A stretch of DNA of 64,000 bases from Spirochaetales bacterium (GCA_027306915.1 DAHUYW010000008.1:69728-133727), one strand, 5' to 3'. Numbered from the stretch's first letter, positions 17,959 through 28,215 are shown. A program made the numbers and translations. The notes: generated by a model from the sequence alone, not told the origin.

Positions 17959-18840
17959 ATGAAAAAACGGCGCTCCCCCATCGGATGTCTCTTCTGGATA
18001 GCCCTCATTCTGCTCGCCGTTGTGATCTTTGTCTTCAACCGGACGCGCTTCGAGACCGCCCTGAAAAAGACCGGTCTGGAGAATCTCGTCACAAGGAGCG
18101 CGCCCAAAGAGCCGCCGGTTTCCAGTGCCCCGTCGAGCCCCCTTGGAGGAAATCCCGCCGTCAAAGAGAAGGGAGGCGGCCGCCCGGCGCCTTCGGGTGC
18201 GACCCCGGGAGGACAGACCTCTGCGACAAGCGGCCGGGGAGGCTCGACCCTCCCCGCTCCAAGCGGCGGCGGAGCTGCACCGCCGAGCCAAGGCCCGCCT
18301 CCTTCGGGCCCCGAGGTTTCTGGCCGAAGCGGCGGACGGGTCACGGGCAGCCAACCAGGCCGAGTCTCGGGGCAGAGTGCGGTGGCCGGCACGCCTTCGA
18401 GAGAGCACAGGATCCGCCAATCGGTCCTCTATTACATCCGAGTCTCAAGCGACGGCACTCCGATGCTCCAATCCATCACCCGAGAGGTTTCCTACAACGA
18501 CTCCCCCCTCACCGACACGCTCCGCTCGCTCCTCCGCGCCCTCCCGGACCGCGAAGCCAAAGAGGGACTCGTCTCGCTCATTCCCTCAGGCACCGAGCTC
18601 CTCGGGGTTGCGGTGAAGGACGGGACGGCCTTCATCGACTTCAACGACCGCTTTCGCTTTAATTCGCTCGGCGCGGAGGGCTTCCGGGCCGAGCTCCAGC
18701 AGGTGGTCTACACCGCGACGCAATTCCCTTCCGTAGACCGGGTGCAGATCCTCATTGGCGGGCAGGTTCACCGCTACCTGGGCCCCGAGGGGATGGCCAT
18801 CGACAGGCCGCTCACGCGTTCCACCTTCGGCGAAGGGTAG
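17959..18840 (+). CDS. Membrane-anchored GerMN-domain protein
   Basis: 293 residues. Basic N terminus, one membrane helix (about 8-26), then about 120 residues of Pro/Gly/Ser-rich linker, then a GerMN domain (about 152-280) with the pattern LYYIRVSSDGTPMLQ, TLRSLLRALP, SGTELLGVAVKDGTAFIDFN and VVYTATQFPSVDRVQIL. GerMN domains occur in spore germination and other envelope proteins; here the domain would be periplasmic. The start at 17959 has GAGGGG about 9 bases upstream; an ATG at 17929 has none. Single gene, divergent from ptsI and convergent with tlyA, with only 3 bases between the stop codons. Role unknown. Confidence 0.75.
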   Translation: MKKRRSPIGCLFWIALILLAVVIFVFNRTRFETALKKTGLENLVTRSAPKEPPVSSAPSSPLGGNPAVKEKGGGRPAPSGATPGGQTSATSGRGGSTLPAPSGGGAAPPSQGPPPSGPEVSGRSGGRVTGSQPGRVSGQSAVAGTPSREHRIRQSVLYYIRVSSDGTPMLQSITREVSYNDSPLTDTLRSLLRALPDREAKEGLVSLIPSGTELLGVAVKDGTAFIDFNDRFRFNSLGAEGFRAELQQVVYTATQFPSVDRVQILIGGQVHRYLGPEGMAIDRPLTRSTFGEG

Positions 18841-18843
18841 GCG

Positions 18844-19614
18844 TCAGTCCTTCGGGCGAATCAGAAAGAGAAACTCGATGTTCCCCTTGCGCCCCGGGAT
18901 CGGCGAGACAAGCCGCCGCTCGACGAGAAGCCCCCGCTCGAGCAGGGCCTTGGCCACGTGCTCGACCACCGCGTCCCGGGTACCGGTATCCTTGATGACG
19001 CCGCGGAAGCTTCCGGCGCTTGGCCCTCCACCGCCGGCTGCTTCCTGCCCGAGCGCGCTCCTTGCCCCAAGCAGCTCGAACTGCGGCTTTATGAGCGCGA
19101 TAAACCAGGCTTCGCGGGTCAAGTCGAGAAGGTGGCGCGCAACCCCGATGATCGATCTGAAAGAAAGGTCGGCCACCGCAGCGTCGGCCGGCGGTTCCAG
19201 CTTCTCGATAGACAGGATGTTGGTCCCCTCGTGGACCATAATGTGCGGGTGGGAGCGCAGACCGTAGGCGAGCTGGTTGCGGCCGACGTCGACCGTATGG
19301 ACGAATGCCGCACCGTGCTGGAGCAGACAGTCAGTAAAACCTCCGGTCGACGCTCCTGCGTCGATGAAGACCTTGCCGCGAACGTCGACCCCCCACTCGT
19401 GAAGCGCGAAGTCGAGCTTGAATCCTCCGCGGGACACAAACTCCCGTCCGCGAATTGCGACCTCCGCGTCGGGAGAGACCAGCCGCCGCGGATCGCGCAC
19501 CCGCTCTCCCCCGACGTACACCTCACCGCTTAAGATGCGGGCGTAGAGGCTCTCTCGGTCCGTGTCGGGATGTATCGAAAGGAGACGGCTCAAGAGCGAA
19601 ACGCGCTTCGCCAT
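18844..19614 (-). CDS. tlyA: TlyA-family rRNA 2'-O-methyltransferase
   Basis: 256 residues. An N-terminal S4 RNA-binding domain (about 1-62, SLLSRLLSIHPD ... GGERVRDP) is followed by an FtsJ/RrmJ methyltransferase domain with SAM motif DAGASTGGFT, then VDVGRNQL, DLSF and the catalytic Lys in LIKPQFE. In mycobacteria TlyA methylates 16S and 23S rRNA (capreomycin sensitivity); old 'hemolysin' labels refer to the same family. Third gene of rny-ymdB-tlyA; the gap after ymdB is 8 bases. Confidence 0.92.
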   Translation of the reverse strand: MAKRVSLLSRLLSIHPDTDRESLYARILSGEVYVGGERVRDPRRLVSPDAEVAIRGREFVSRGGFKLDFALHEWGVDVRGKVFIDAGASTGGFTDCLLQHGAAFVHTVDVGRNQLAYGLRSHPHIMVHEGTNILSIEKLEPPADAAVADLSFRSIIGVARHLLDLTREAWFIALIKPQFELLGARSALGQEAAGGGGPSAGSFRGVIKDTGTRDAVVEHVAKALLERGLLVERRLVSPIPGRKGNIEFLFLIRPKD

Positions 19615-19622
19615 GCCTCAGG

Positions 19623-20417
19623 CTATACCCTCGACTGTTCGCGCACGCGGGTTATCGACACCGCTTTGCCGGACTCGACGTCGATCTCCACAAAGACCCC
19701 GTTTATTACCGCCGGGCTTTCAGCGGGGGCCATCTTGAGGGGCATCTGGGTCATGGAGCGGCGCACCGCGGTCTCCGAATCCACGCCGATGACGCTCCCA
19801 GTCGGCCCAGTCATGCCGATATCCGTTATGTAAGCAGTGCCCCCTGCGAGTATCCGCTCGTCCGCAGTCTGGACATGGGTATGAGTTCCGATGACGAGCG
19901 AGACGAGCCCGTCAAGGTAGAATGCGAGGGCCTCCTTTTCCTCGGGAGCCTCGGCGTGGAAATCCACGATGATGATGCGCGTGCTGTCGCGCAGCCTGCG
20001 GACGAGGTCCCGGCCGATCGTGAACGGGCAGTCGATATCCGGCAAGTGGAGGCGGCCCTGAAGGTTCACCACTGCCACCTTCCTGCCTTTGACCTCAAGC
20101 ACCGTGTGACCCTTGCCGATCTTGCAGTGCGGGTAGTTGGCCGGGCGGAGGATCCGATCGTTCGAGTTGAGGACGGGGATGATCTCGCGCTTCTGCCAGA
20201 TGTGATTGCCGGTCGTGATGACGTGGACCCCGCCGGCGAAGAGCTGACTCGCTATCTCCGGGGTGATGCCGTAGCCGTCGGCGGCATTCTCGCCGTTCAC
20301 TACGACGAGGTCGGCATTGTACTTCTTGACGAGGGGCTTCAGGCCGATATAGAGCGCCCTGCATCCCGGTTGGCCGAAAATGTCACCCAGGACCAGGGCT
20401 CGAAGTCGCTCCGTCAC
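19623..20417 (-). CDS. ymdB: YmdB-family metallophosphoesterase
   Basis: 264 residues. Metal-binding motifs [34 protein letters not shown] and [10 protein letters not shown] are those of the YmdB family, which hydrolyses 2',3'-cyclic nucleotides and cAMP and affects RNA decay. The start is GTG at 20417, overlapping the rny stop as GTGA, so the two are coupled. The rny-ymdB pairing is widely conserved. Confidence 0.92.
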   Translation of the reverse strand: MTERLRALVLGDIFGQPGCRALYIGLKPLVKKYNADLVVVNGENAADGYGITPEIASQLFAGGVHVITTGNHIWQKREIIPVLNSNDRILRPANYPHCKIGKGHTVLEVKGRKVAVVNLQGRLHLPDIDCPFTIGRDLVRRLRDSTRIIIVDFHAEAPEEKEALAFYLDGLVSLVIGTHTHVQTADERILAGGTAYITDIGMTGPTGSVIGVDSETAVRRSMTQMPLKMAPAESPAVINGVFVEIDVESGKAVSITRVREQSRV

Positions 20418-21943
20418 CGGGCATACTCCACGATCCTCGTCTCTCGGATAATCGTGACCTTGATGCGGCCCGGATACTTGAGCTCCGACTCGATCTTTTT
20501 CGCTATCTCCTTGGCGAGAGTCTTGGCGTTTGCGTCATCCACGCTCTCGTTGTTCACCATGATCCGCAGCTCGCGACCCGCTTGAATGGCGTAGGCCTTC
20601 TCGACCCCGGCAAAGCTCTCGGCGATCCGCTCCAGGCTCTCGAGACGCTTTATGTAGTTGTTCAGGGTCTCCCGCCGCGCGCCGGGTCGGGAGGCCGATA
20701 TCGCGTCGGCGATCTGCACGATGACCGACTCCACGCAGATCGGCTCCGTATCGTTGTGATGCGAAGCTATCGCGTTGACTACTCTCGCGTCCTCGCCGAT
20801 CTTTTTTGCAAGCTCCACTCCGGCTTCGACGTGCGTCCCTTCCCCGTCCGTCTCGATCCCCTTACCGATATCGTGGAGGAGGGCGCCCCGCTTGGCCACC
20901 TCGACGTCGCAGCCGATCTCCGAGGCGATCATCCCCGCGATGATGGCGACCTCCTTGGAGTGGGAAAGGACGTTCTGGCCGTAGCTCGTGCGGAAATAGA
21001 GCCGCCCGAGGCCGCGAATGCCGTCAGGATTCATGTTATGGATGCCAAGGTCGAAGAGGACCTTCTCGCCCTCCTCGTAGATCAACTGGCTTATCTCTTT
21101 CGTGACCTTCTGGACGACCTCTTCGATGCGCGCCGGGTGAATCCGGCCGTCGGCTATCAGGCGCTCGAGCGAGCGCCGCGCGATCTCCTTGCGCACGGGA
21201 TCGAAGCAGGAGATCACGACCGCCTCAGGGGTGTCGTCGATGATGATATCGACCCCGGTGAGCGTCTCAAGGGTGCGTATGTTTCGCCCTTCGCGGCCGA
21301 TGATACGGCCCTTCATCTCGTCGTTGGGTAGGCTCACCGACGTAACGGTGATCTCAGAGCTGATCTCCGTAGCCAGCCGCTGGATCGTGGTGACAAGAAC
21401 GCTTCGCGCCTTCTTTTCCGCGGTCGTCTCGGCTTCTTGCTCTATCTTGTTGAGTACCACCTGCACATCATGCCGCGCCTCGTTCTCCATGGACTGCATG
21501 ATGAGCTTCTTTGCATCGTCGGCGGAAATGCCCGCCACTCGCTCCAATTCCTGCCGCCATCGATCCTCCTCGGACGCCAGGAATGTCTCTTTCTCCGCTA
21601 GTTTCCTCTCACGGTCGATAAGGCTCTGCTTCTGTTTGTCCAGGGCAATTGCCTTGCGTTCTAGATTCTCCTCTTTCTGTAGCAATCGCTTGTCGAAGCG
21701 CTGTAATTCGTTCCTTCTTTCCCGCAGCTCATGTTCTTGCTGATTCCGCTCGCGAATCAGCTCATCCTTGGTTTCAAGAAGCAACTCCCTTTTTTTCGCT
21801 TCTGCTTCTTTGATTGCATCTTGACTCAAACGCGCCGCTTTCTGCTCGATGGACGAAAGCTGAAATCTGGCATAAAGCCAACGGATGGCCCAACCTAGAA
21901 TCAAACCAGTGAGAGGAAGAATGACAAACACTATCCAGCTCAT
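20414..21943 (-). CDS. rny: Ribonuclease Y
   Basis: 509 residues. N-terminal membrane helix (about 3-22), long charged coiled coil (about 30-200), KH domain ([15 protein letters not shown] ... [13 protein letters not shown]) and HD domain with [10 protein letters not shown] as the metal-binding core. It is a membrane-associated endonuclease that starts mRNA decay. First gene of rny-ymdB-tlyA, under a near-consensus promoter with a leader of about 24 bases. Confidence 0.96.
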   Translation of the reverse strand: MSWIVFVILPLTGLILGWAIRWLYARFQLSSIEQKAARLSQDAIKEAEAKKRELLLETKDELIRERNQQEHELRERRNELQRFDKRLLQKEENLERKAIALDKQKQSLIDRERKLAEKETFLASEEDRWRQELERVAGISADDAKKLIMQSMENEARHDVQVVLNKIEQEAETTAEKKARSVLVTTIQRLATEISSEITVTSVSLPNDEMKGRIIGREGRNIRTLETLTGVDIIIDDTPEAVVISCFDPVRKEIARRSLERLIADGRIHPARIEEVVQKVTKEISQLIYEEGEKVLFDLGIHNMNPDGIRGLGRLYFRTSYGQNVLSHSKEVAIIAGMIASEIGCDVEVAKRGALLHDIGKGIETDGEGTHVEAGVELAKKIGEDARVVNAIASHHNDTEPICVESVIVQIADAISASRPGARRETLNNYIKRLESLERIAESFAGVEKAYAIQAGRELRIMVNNESVDDANAKTLAKEIAKKIESELKYPGRIKVTIIRETRIVEYAR

Positions 21944-21973
21944 GGTCTTCCCCCACGTTAAAATGTCAGGCCC

Positions 21974-22001
21974 ATTATACGGTTTGGCGAGTATTTGTCA
22001 A
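21974..22001 (-). promoter_or_regulatory. Near-consensus sigma70 promoter of the rny operon
   Basis: On the minus strand TTGACA (21996-22001), a 16-base spacer and TATAAT (21974-21979): both boxes are perfect. Predicted start near 21967, 24 bases before the rny ATG. Confidence 0.85.
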
Positions 22002-22067
22002 GAGATATATATCATCATGATACGTGGAGAGTCTCCGCAGCGTCCATCGCAGTCTGGCAGGCTTCCT

Positions 22068-25000
22068 CTATTCTGCCAGAGCAAGCATCGAAAGGAGGTA
22101 ATCCTGAATGGAGCGTGAGGTGTCCTTCAAGCCGAAGAACAGATAGCCGCTGCTCCCTTCGAAGACGATGGGCAGATAGATGCTGCCCTTCATGAAACGG
22201 ATGTCCTTCGCGGAGAGCTTGTCATCGAACGCCGGGACGCCGGTCGCCGGGACGCGAACGTAGACGAGCCGCCTTTTCGAGAGGAGGTGCACGTAGACCG
22301 GGTCATCGGATGGGAACGCGAGGGTGGAGGCCGTCCGCTCGTCCAGGCCGAGCGAATGGACGGTCGAAAGACCGCCTTCCGCGCTAAGAAGAATGGCGGC
22401 GTAGATCGCCTCCACGCTCTGGGAGGCACGCATGAGGGACTTCATCACACCGAGCTTGCTGGTCCGAAACTGCGCTCGAATCGCATCGTAGCGGAGCCCT
22501 TCGACAGTGATGACGTCGGCGATCGCCGCGGCGCGGGTACGGCGCCGCCCCTCGCCCGTCCCGCTCACCGCTCGGGAGCGGGACGCCATCCCGTCGAAGG
22601 TGAGCTCGACCGTAGGGATGGCGAGAAAACGCCCGAACTCATCCTCCCCTGCCACCGCCTGCGGCGGGGAGACCACCGACTCGACAAGGCTGCTGAAGTC
22701 GCTGTCTTCGGCGGACGGCGCTCCACGCACGATCTCTTCTCGGACCTTGAATAGACCGCCTTCGACGCCCACGGCTTCAGGTTGGTCAAACCTCATCGAA
22801 GATATGTCAGAAAGGGTGTAAATCTCGATGAACTTCTTGTTCGCGAGCAACGTGACCTGGGCCCCAAAATCGATGGGCGACTGGGGAACGGCTTCCTCCG
22901 CAAGCGTCTCGGTTCCCCCGAAGCCGTCGGCACCCGACCCTTCCGAAAGCTCCTCCACCGGCTCCAACTCCCCGATGGCGGCTTCCGAGGCTACCTCGAT
23001 CGGCTGCGATCCGGTTTCCGCGCCCTCCTCCACCATCGTGAGCTCTTCAAGCGGCTCTTCCAGATCGAGGGGCGCAGTCTCCTCTACAAGCTCGGCGACC
23101 TCATCTTTCGGAACGGCAAGGGCCGCCGTCCGTTCGAAGGAGCTGGTGAATCCCCGCAAGAGGCTGAAACCGGAGGAGGCCGAGAGGAGCGTTCCCTCGC
23201 CGAGCACCGGCTCCCCCGCGAGGGAAAGCTCGTCGATCGCCTCCACTATCGAATCCATGAGGCGATGCGAGCCGACCCCGGCTGCCACCTCGAGCCGCTC
23301 TTCCTTGTGCACCGCCTCGCGCTCCGGGGGCCTCTCCATCTCGATGAGGATCTCTTCGACGGACTCGACCTCCTCGGCGGGCTCAACGAAGACATCAATA
23401 TCGGCCAGCAGTTCCTCGCCATGGAAGATGGCTTCCAGGTCGAGCGCCTCGACCTCATCGAGGGCGGCCACGGCGAACTTCCGCCCCTCCGCCGGAAGCG
23501 CGGAGGCCGGCAATTCGGATGGACCCGCCTCGGCCGGCTGCAACTCCTCGATCTCGGCGGCTGCTACTTGCTTGTCGGGAAGAACCTCGACCTCCGACAG
23601 TCCAAGGTCGGCATACTCGTCAATCTCGCGTGGACCGGGCGACGATTGGACCGCTCCGGCTGCGGCTGCCGGCCCCGCCACGCTGCCTGCCTCGGCGGCC
23701 CCGGCCCTATCCGAGGCTTGAGGGAGAGGCACTTGGCTCACCGCGGCTGCTTCGGCCGGCCCCTCTTCGACCGGCGGCAGCTCCTCGAGAAACGCCTCCG
23801 GCACCTCTTCAACTCCGGGAACGGAAGGATTCGTCAATGGAGCTTCCGGGGCATGCTCCTCCTCGTCCTCGACCGGCTCTAGCTCGAAAATCTCCTCGTC
23901 CGCCGCCTCCACCGCTTCACTCGGCAGCTGCGTCGGCGGCAACGGAGCCGCCTGCATCTCCGGGCCCGCGACCCCTCGGGCCGTTTCCTCCTCTTCCACC
24001 GCCTCGAGCTCGGAGACCTCTTCGAGCTCCGCTGGCTCCTCCTCTTCCGGTTCCCCGCCTCGAGCCGGTTCGAGGCGCGGCGTCGAGACCTCGGCAGCGC
24101 TCACCGCTTCGCTCCCGCGAAGCCCCACCCCGCCCTGCACAACACGTTCCGGAAGGGCTTCCCGGAGGGGGAGCTTGAGCTCCGCCGAAGCGAGAACCCG
24201 CCTGATCGTCTCTTCCAGCCCCTTCACTTCAATCGGTGCCAGCTGCGCCTGCTCTACCCGCTTCCCAAGAACAGAGAGAATGTCCTCCCAGCTCTTGTCG
24301 ATAAGCTTGTCGACTTCGAGCTCGCGCTCCTTGCTCAGCGAGCCGATGCCTTTCTTGATTTCGCGCTTCACCTCGAGGCTTCGCAGCTCGAGGTCCCGGT
24401 ACCAGCGCGCCCAATCGATCTCCTGTCGGCTCTCCAAGTATCCCTTCAGAAAGCTGATCTGAAAGCGCTTGATGCGCTCCGAAAGCACCAGGAGCTTGTC
24501 CTGCCGCAGGTTCAGGATGAGGAACGCTATCAAGAACGTGGTGATGAAGATCGACCCGGAGAGGAGCATGCGCAGCGTAGGGTTGAGCGAAAACTCGCCC
24601 TGCGGCACCGTTGTCCCGATGAGACCTGCACTCTTCGACTGGGCCGTGAACAGAACGAGCTGGTTGCCGCTCGAGTCCTTGACCACCGGCCGCTCCTTGC
24701 CCACTGCCGAACTGCTCTCCCACTCCTTGGCCACGGCCGCGACGAGATTCGTCTCCTGCTCGGGATTCACATTGAGCAGAATCCCGCGGTCCGGAATGAG
24801 GGTGATGTCTTGACCGGCCGACAGAAGAGATCTCTTCACGAGATACTGCGCGAGATCCTCGGCGGAGACGTAGAAGATGGCGGTACCGCGACGCTCGCCA
24901 AGCGTATCGTAGGCGGGCAGACGATAGAGAAGCCGGCCGTCGCCGACTATCACCTTTCCATCCGATGGCCCCGCGAGCTCGAGCTGATTCGCCGGCAGGC

Positions 25001-25439
25001 TTCGGTCAGCCTGTGCCAAGGGTTTGTACGCGATCTGATACGTCGATTTCTGGAGGACGTCCGCAGGCAGGGTGCTGAAGTGAATGTTACCCCGGTCGTC
25101 GATGAACCTCACGAAGAGCAGCCCAGGGTAGTCGGCTTCGAGCTTCTGAAAGAGGTTGGCGCGGTTGAAAATGTCCTCGGCGCTCTGATTCGGGCTATAG
25201 ATCCGCCGTATCGAGTCGTTCGACAAGACGGCCGCGAATCGGCTGTAGTTGGCTTGGTTGTAGCTGTCGATTGCGGTGCGGTCGGCGTCAAGGTTCGAGG
25301 AAAGAAGCGAACGGACCCGAGCGTCGTAGAAATTGGACTCGATGACCCGGAAGAGACCGGAGAAGGCAAAGAGCGAGAAGAGACTGAAGACTACCACAGC
25401 CACAAGCAGGCTGAGGGTGACTTTCTGTACCGCCTTCAT
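22068..25439 (-). CDS. Two-TM sensor-like protein with long acidic linker and GAF-like C terminus
   Basis: 1123 residues from the ATG at 25439. Membrane helix 1 (about 6-29), an extracytoplasmic region of about 260 residues with Cache-like pattern (LLFVRFIDDRGNIHFSTL, GTAIFYVSAEDLAQYL), helix 2 (about 290-315), then a short helical region. A stretch of about 450 residues very rich in Glu, Ala, Pro and Val follows, and the C-terminal 160 residues (SVEAIYAAILLSAEG ... SIYLPIVFEGSSGYLFFGL) look GAF-like. No kinase, cyclase or methyl-accepting motif is visible. It stands alone after the rplQ terminator. A longer ORF to 25478 adds 13 residues; the shorter start gives the usual basic residue before the helix. 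Function unknown. Confidence 0.6.
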   Translation of the reverse strand: MKAVQKVTLSLLVAVVVFSLFSLFAFSGLFRVIESNFYDARVRSLLSSNLDADRTAIDSYNQANYSRFAAVLSNDSIRRIYSPNQSAEDIFNRANLFQKLEADYPGLLFVRFIDDRGNIHFSTLPADVLQKSTYQIAYKPLAQADRSLPANQLELAGPSDGKVIVGDGRLLYRLPAYDTLGERRGTAIFYVSAEDLAQYLVKRSLLSAGQDITLIPDRGILLNVNPEQETNLVAAVAKEWESSSAVGKERPVVKDSSGNQLVLFTAQSKSAGLIGTTVPQGEFSLNPTLRMLLSGSIFITTFLIAFLILNLRQDKLLVLSERIKRFQISFLKGYLESRQEIDWARWYRDLELRSLEVKREIKKGIGSLSKERELEVDKLIDKSWEDILSVLGKRVEQAQLAPIEVKGLEETIRRVLASAELKLPLREALPERVVQGGVGLRGSEAVSAAEVSTPRLEPARGGEPEEEEPAELEEVSELEAVEEEETARGVAGPEMQAAPLPPTQLPSEAVEAADEEIFELEPVEDEEEHAPEAPLTNPSVPGVEEVPEAFLEELPPVEEGPAEAAAVSQVPLPQASDRAGAAEAGSVAGPAAAAGAVQSSPGPREIDEYADLGLSEVEVLPDKQVAAAEIEELQPAEAGPSELPASALPAEGRKFAVAALDEVEALDLEAIFHGEELLADIDVFVEPAEEVESVEEILIEMERPPEREAVHKEERLEVAAGVGSHRLMDSIVEAIDELSLAGEPVLGEGTLLSASSGFSLLRGFTSSFERTAALAVPKDEVAELVEETAPLDLEEPLEELTMVEEGAETGSQPIEVASEAAIGELEPVEELSEGSGADGFGGTETLAEEAVPQSPIDFGAQVTLLANKKFIEIYTLSDISSMRFDQPEAVGVEGGLFKVREEIVRGAPSAEDSDFSSLVESVVSPPQAVAGEDEFGRFLAIPTVELTFDGMASRSRAVSGTGEGRRRTRAAAIADVITVEGLRYDAIRAQFRTSKLGVMKSLMRASQSVEAIYAAILLSAEGGLSTVHSLGLDERTASTLAFPSDDPVYVHLLSKRRLVYVRVPATGVPAFDDKLSAKDIRFMKGSIYLPIVFEGSSGYLFFGLKDTSRSIQDYLLSMLALAE

Positions 25440-25539
25440 AAGCGGGCCCTGGCTCTCTCCCTTCCGTCTATGATACACCCAATTGTACTAGTATCGGACA
25501 AGCTGCACCAGAATCGGAGGCCCTCGTGCGCTCGGGCAC

Positions 25540-25564
25540 AAAAAAAGGGAGAGTCTCCTCTCCC
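25540..25564 (-). terminator. Rho-independent terminator of the ribosomal supercluster
   Basis: On the minus strand GGGAGAG, loop GAGA, CTCTCCC (25547-25564), followed at once by seven T. It lies 22 bases after the rplQ stop codon and closes the whole ribosomal/RNA polymerase array. Confidence 0.9.
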
Positions 25565-25586
25565 CTCCGTGCCGCGTCGGCTCGCC

Positions 25587-26039
25587 TTAAGCCTTTGCAA
25601 CTGCGGCCTTTTCCGTCTCGCCCTTCGGAGTCGCTTCGACCGCAGCCTCTCCCTTCTTTTCACGCTTCTTCCGCTCCCGGATTGTGCGGTCGACAAGCTC
25701 GAGGACAACCATCTCGGCGGCGTCTCCCCGCCTGCGCTTGAGCTTCAGAATTCGAGTGTAGCCGCCGGGCCGACTTGCGTAGCGCGGCCCAAGCTCCTTG
25801 AAGAGCTTCGCTAACACGGTCTCGTCGTGAATGCGGCGGGCGGCGATCCGGCGGTTGGAGACCGAATCGACCTTCGCGCGAGTGACCAGCTTCTCAGCGA
25901 GTCGACGGACTTCGAGCGCCTTCGCCTTGGTGGTGATCACCCGCTCGTAGCGGAAGAGCGAGATAACCATGTTCCTCTTCAGCGCCTTGCGGTGACCGGC
26001 CCGCCGCTCAAGCCTGTTGAAGCCAATTCTATGTTTCAT
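25587..26039 (-). CDS. rplQ: 50S ribosomal protein L17
   Basis: 150 residues. The L17 core [23 protein letters not shown] is complete, followed by [20 protein letters not shown]. The last 35 residues are a Lys/Glu/Ala tail beyond the usual core. Its start overlaps the end of rpoA by 11 bases, implying translational coupling. Last gene of the alpha cluster. Confidence 0.97.
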   Translation of the reverse strand: MKHRIGFNRLERRAGHRKALKRNMVISLFRYERVITTKAKALEVRRLAEKLVTRAKVDSVSNRRIAARRIHDETVLAKLFKELGPRYASRPGGYTRILKLKRRRGDAAEMVVLELVDRTIRERKKREKKGEAAVEATPKGETEKAAVAKA

Positions 26040-27123
26040 CGTCGTCGTCCTCGTCCTTGTCCTCTACCTCGTCTTCGGGCCCCTTTTCCTTCGTCGCCGC
26101 GAGCTTTTTCGAGGTCTTCAGGACGCTGTAGTCGGTCATACCGAGGCTCAGGTTCCATTCCTTCAGCTTCTCTTTTATCTCAAGCAGCGATTTCTTGCCG
26201 AAGTTCCTTGTCTTAGCGATCTCGTCCTCGGTCTTCCGGGTTAGGTCTCCGATCGTCTTGATGTTCGCGTTCTTCAGGCAGTTACTTGAACGCACCGAGA
26301 GCTCAAGCTCCTCTACGGGAGTGTCGAGGACCTGCCGCACCCGCTCCTCCTCCTCGTCGATGTCCTCATCCCCACCGACGCTGTCCTCGTCGAAGTTGAT
26401 GAAGATCGTGAAGTGGTCCTTGGCAACCTTCGCAGCCTCTGCCACGGCGTTCTCGGGGCTGATCGTCCCATCGGTCCAAACGTCGAGAATGAGCTTGTCG
26501 TAATCGCTGCGGTGACCGACACGGGTGTTCTCGATGGAAAAGGCCACCTTCTTTACTGGAGAGAAGACCGCGTCAATCGGGATTGTCCCCACCACCTCGA
26601 CGTACTTTTCGTTGGTCTCGGACGGAACGTAGCCCCGACCCAGATCGATCTGGAGCTCGAGGTCGATGTTGGCCTTCTCCATCAGGGTCATGATCTTGAG
26701 ATCCTTGTTTATGACCGTGATATCGTTGTCCTTCTCGAGGTCCTTCCCGGTAAGCGTCCCTTTCCCTTTGCACTCCACTAATATCGTCTTCTGTTCCACA
26801 TCATCGGGCAGCCTGATCTGCAGCAGCTTGAGATTCGCGATGATCTCCGGGGTGTCTTCGACCACCTCCGGTATCGCCTCATACTCGCTTGAGATGATGT
26901 GGGGCGTGTTATCGGCGTCGTAGCTCGTGACCTTCACCGCGGTCACGGCATAGCCCTGTATTGACGAGAGCAGAATTCGGCGCAGGGTATTGCCGATCGT
27001 CGTGCCGTATCCCCGTTCGAATGGATATGCGATGAAACGACCGCTATTGCCATCGACCTCGCTGTGCTCGAACGTTATCCCCTTCGGCCTCTTAAATCCC
27101 TTCAATAGGTTTCGTCGTGCCAT
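26029..27123 (-). CDS. rpoA: DNA-directed RNA polymerase subunit alpha
   Basis: 364 residues. The N-terminal dimerisation domain has [17 protein letters not shown]; the C-terminal alpha-CTD (about 260-330) has [21 protein letters not shown] and [15 protein letters not shown]. It scaffolds beta and beta' and contacts promoter UP elements and regulators. Beyond the CTD is an extra, strongly acidic tail ([17 protein letters not shown]), longer than in most bacteria. rpsD, often found just ahead of rpoA, is absent. Confidence 0.98.
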   Translation of the reverse strand: MARRNLLKGFKRPKGITFEHSEVDGNSGRFIAYPFERGYGTTIGNTLRRILLSSIQGYAVTAVKVTSYDADNTPHIISSEYEAIPEVVEDTPEIIANLKLLQIRLPDDVEQKTILVECKGKGTLTGKDLEKDNDITVINKDLKIMTLMEKANIDLELQIDLGRGYVPSETNEKYVEVVGTIPIDAVFSPVKKVAFSIENTRVGHRSDYDKLILDVWTDGTISPENAVAEAAKVAKDHFTIFINFDEDSVGGDEDIDEEEERVRQVLDTPVEELELSVRSSNCLKNANIKTIGDLTRKTEDEIAKTRNFGKKSLLEIKEKLKEWNLSLGMTDYSVLKTSKKLAATKEKGPEDEVEDKDEDDDDET

Positions 27124-27167
27124 CTATTTATTCCTTACCCCAATACCAAATGATCGACCCCCTCACG

Positions 27168-27548
27168 CTACACGCGTCTGCTCTTGCGGGGCCGGCAACC
27201 ATTATGGGGAATCGGGGTCATGTCCTTGATGGTCTTTACCCACAGGCCAAGCGTGCCAAGAGAACGAATGGCGGACTCGCGCCCCACCCCCGGGCCCTTG
27301 ACGTAGACGTGTACCTCGTGAAGCCCGGAGTCCAGAGCCTTCTTTGCTGCGGCCTCCGCGGTCGTCTGCGCCGCATAGGGAGTCGACTTCTTGGCGCCTC
27401 GGAATCCGAGACCGCCGGCGCTCGCCCACGAAATCGTGTTTCCGGTCAAGTCGGTAATGGTCACGATGGTGTTGTTGAAGGTCGCCTGGATATAGACATT
27501 CCCTTCGTGAACTGTCCGCTTTTCCTTCTTCTTCTTAACCTTGGCCAA
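27168..27548 (-). CDS. rpsK: 30S ribosomal protein S11
   Basis: 126 residues, full length. Typical blocks [15 protein letters not shown] ([15 protein letters not shown]), [20 protein letters not shown] and the C-terminal [13 protein letters not shown]. It forms part of the platform of the small subunit around the E site. It lies between rpsM (130-base gap) and rpoA (44-base gap). Confidence 0.98.
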   Translation of the reverse strand: MAKVKKKKEKRTVHEGNVYIQATFNNTIVTITDLTGNTISWASAGGLGFRGAKKSTPYAAQTTAEAAAKKALDSGLHEVHVYVKGPGVGRESAIRSLGTLGLWVKTIKDMTPIPHNGCRPRKSRRV

Positions 27549-27566
27549 TTGCTATTCTCCTAAACC

Positions 27567-27580
27567 GTTGGAATTCCAAC
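27567..27580. repeat. 14-base perfect palindrome between rpsM and rpsK
   Basis: GTTGGAATTCCAAC reads the same on both strands. In RNA it could form only a 5-bp hairpin with an AATT loop. It lies in the 130-base gap between rpsM and rpsK, 19 bases before the rpsK start. Possible protein-binding or processing site; unproven. Confidence 0.4.
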
Positions 27581-27678
27581 CTTAGCGACCCTTGGCGGCA
27601 AATGGGCATCTTGTCCGATCGTGGGCCGGCGGTCCGAGCCCGCCGCAGCCTCACCCCGTGCAAAACGCTCCCCGCTGC

Positions 27679-28050
27679 CTACACTGCCTTCTTCTTGTTG
27701 GCGACGGTCTTCTTCTTTCCCTTCCGCGTTCGTGCGTTGGTTTTGGTCCGCTGACCGCGCACGGGAAGACCCTTGCGATGCCGGAGGCCGCGATAGCATC
27801 CGATGTCCATGAGCCGCTTGATGTTCAGCGCGACCTCGGTGCGAAGGCGCCCCTCCACCTTGTAGTCATTCTCCAGGACCTTTCGAAGCTGATTGACCTC
27901 GTCGGCCGAAAGATCGTTCATCTTCGAATCCGGGTTGACCCCCGTCTCGCCACAAATCTTCAGCGCCGACGACCGCCCGATTCCGTAGATGTAGGTAAGT
28001 GCAATCCTGGCGGCCTTGTTCGGCAGGTCTACTCCTGCGATACGTGCCAT
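27679..28050 (-). CDS. rpsM: 30S ribosomal protein S13
   Basis: 123 residues. Starts [27 protein letters not shown] and contains [32 protein letters not shown] sequence, the S13 hallmark, with a Lys-rich tail. It contacts 23S rRNA and S19 in the head of the small subunit. It follows rpmJ by 10 bases. Confidence 0.98.
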   Translation of the reverse strand: MARIAGVDLPNKAARIALTYIYGIGRSSALKICGETGVNPDSKMNDLSADEVNQLRKVLENDYKVEGRLRTEVALNIKRLMDIGCYRGLRHRKGLPVRGQRTKTNARTRKGKKKTVANKKKAV

Positions 28051-28060
28051 AACTTCACCC

Positions 28061-28174
28061 CTATCTCTGTCTCTGTTTGTGTTTCGGATTCGAGCAAATG
28101 ATTCGCAGCACCCCGTGCCGGCGGATCACCTTGCATTTGTCACACAGCGGTTTGACGCTGGCTCGCACTTTCAT
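28061..28174 (-). CDS. rpmJ: 50S ribosomal protein L36
   Basis: 37 residues, read directly from the minus strand: [20 protein letters not shown], then [17 protein letters not shown]. The Cys11/Cys14 pair with the later Cys27 and His32 forms the zinc site of the zinc-binding (C+) form. It sits directly after secY; no adk, map or infA gene separates them. Confidence 0.97.
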   Translation of the reverse strand: MKVRASVKPLCDKCKVIRRHGVLRIICSNPKHKQRQR

Positions 28175-28215
28175 TCGTCGTATCCCCCTCTCGAACCGCT
28201 ATTCACCGGCTTCAC

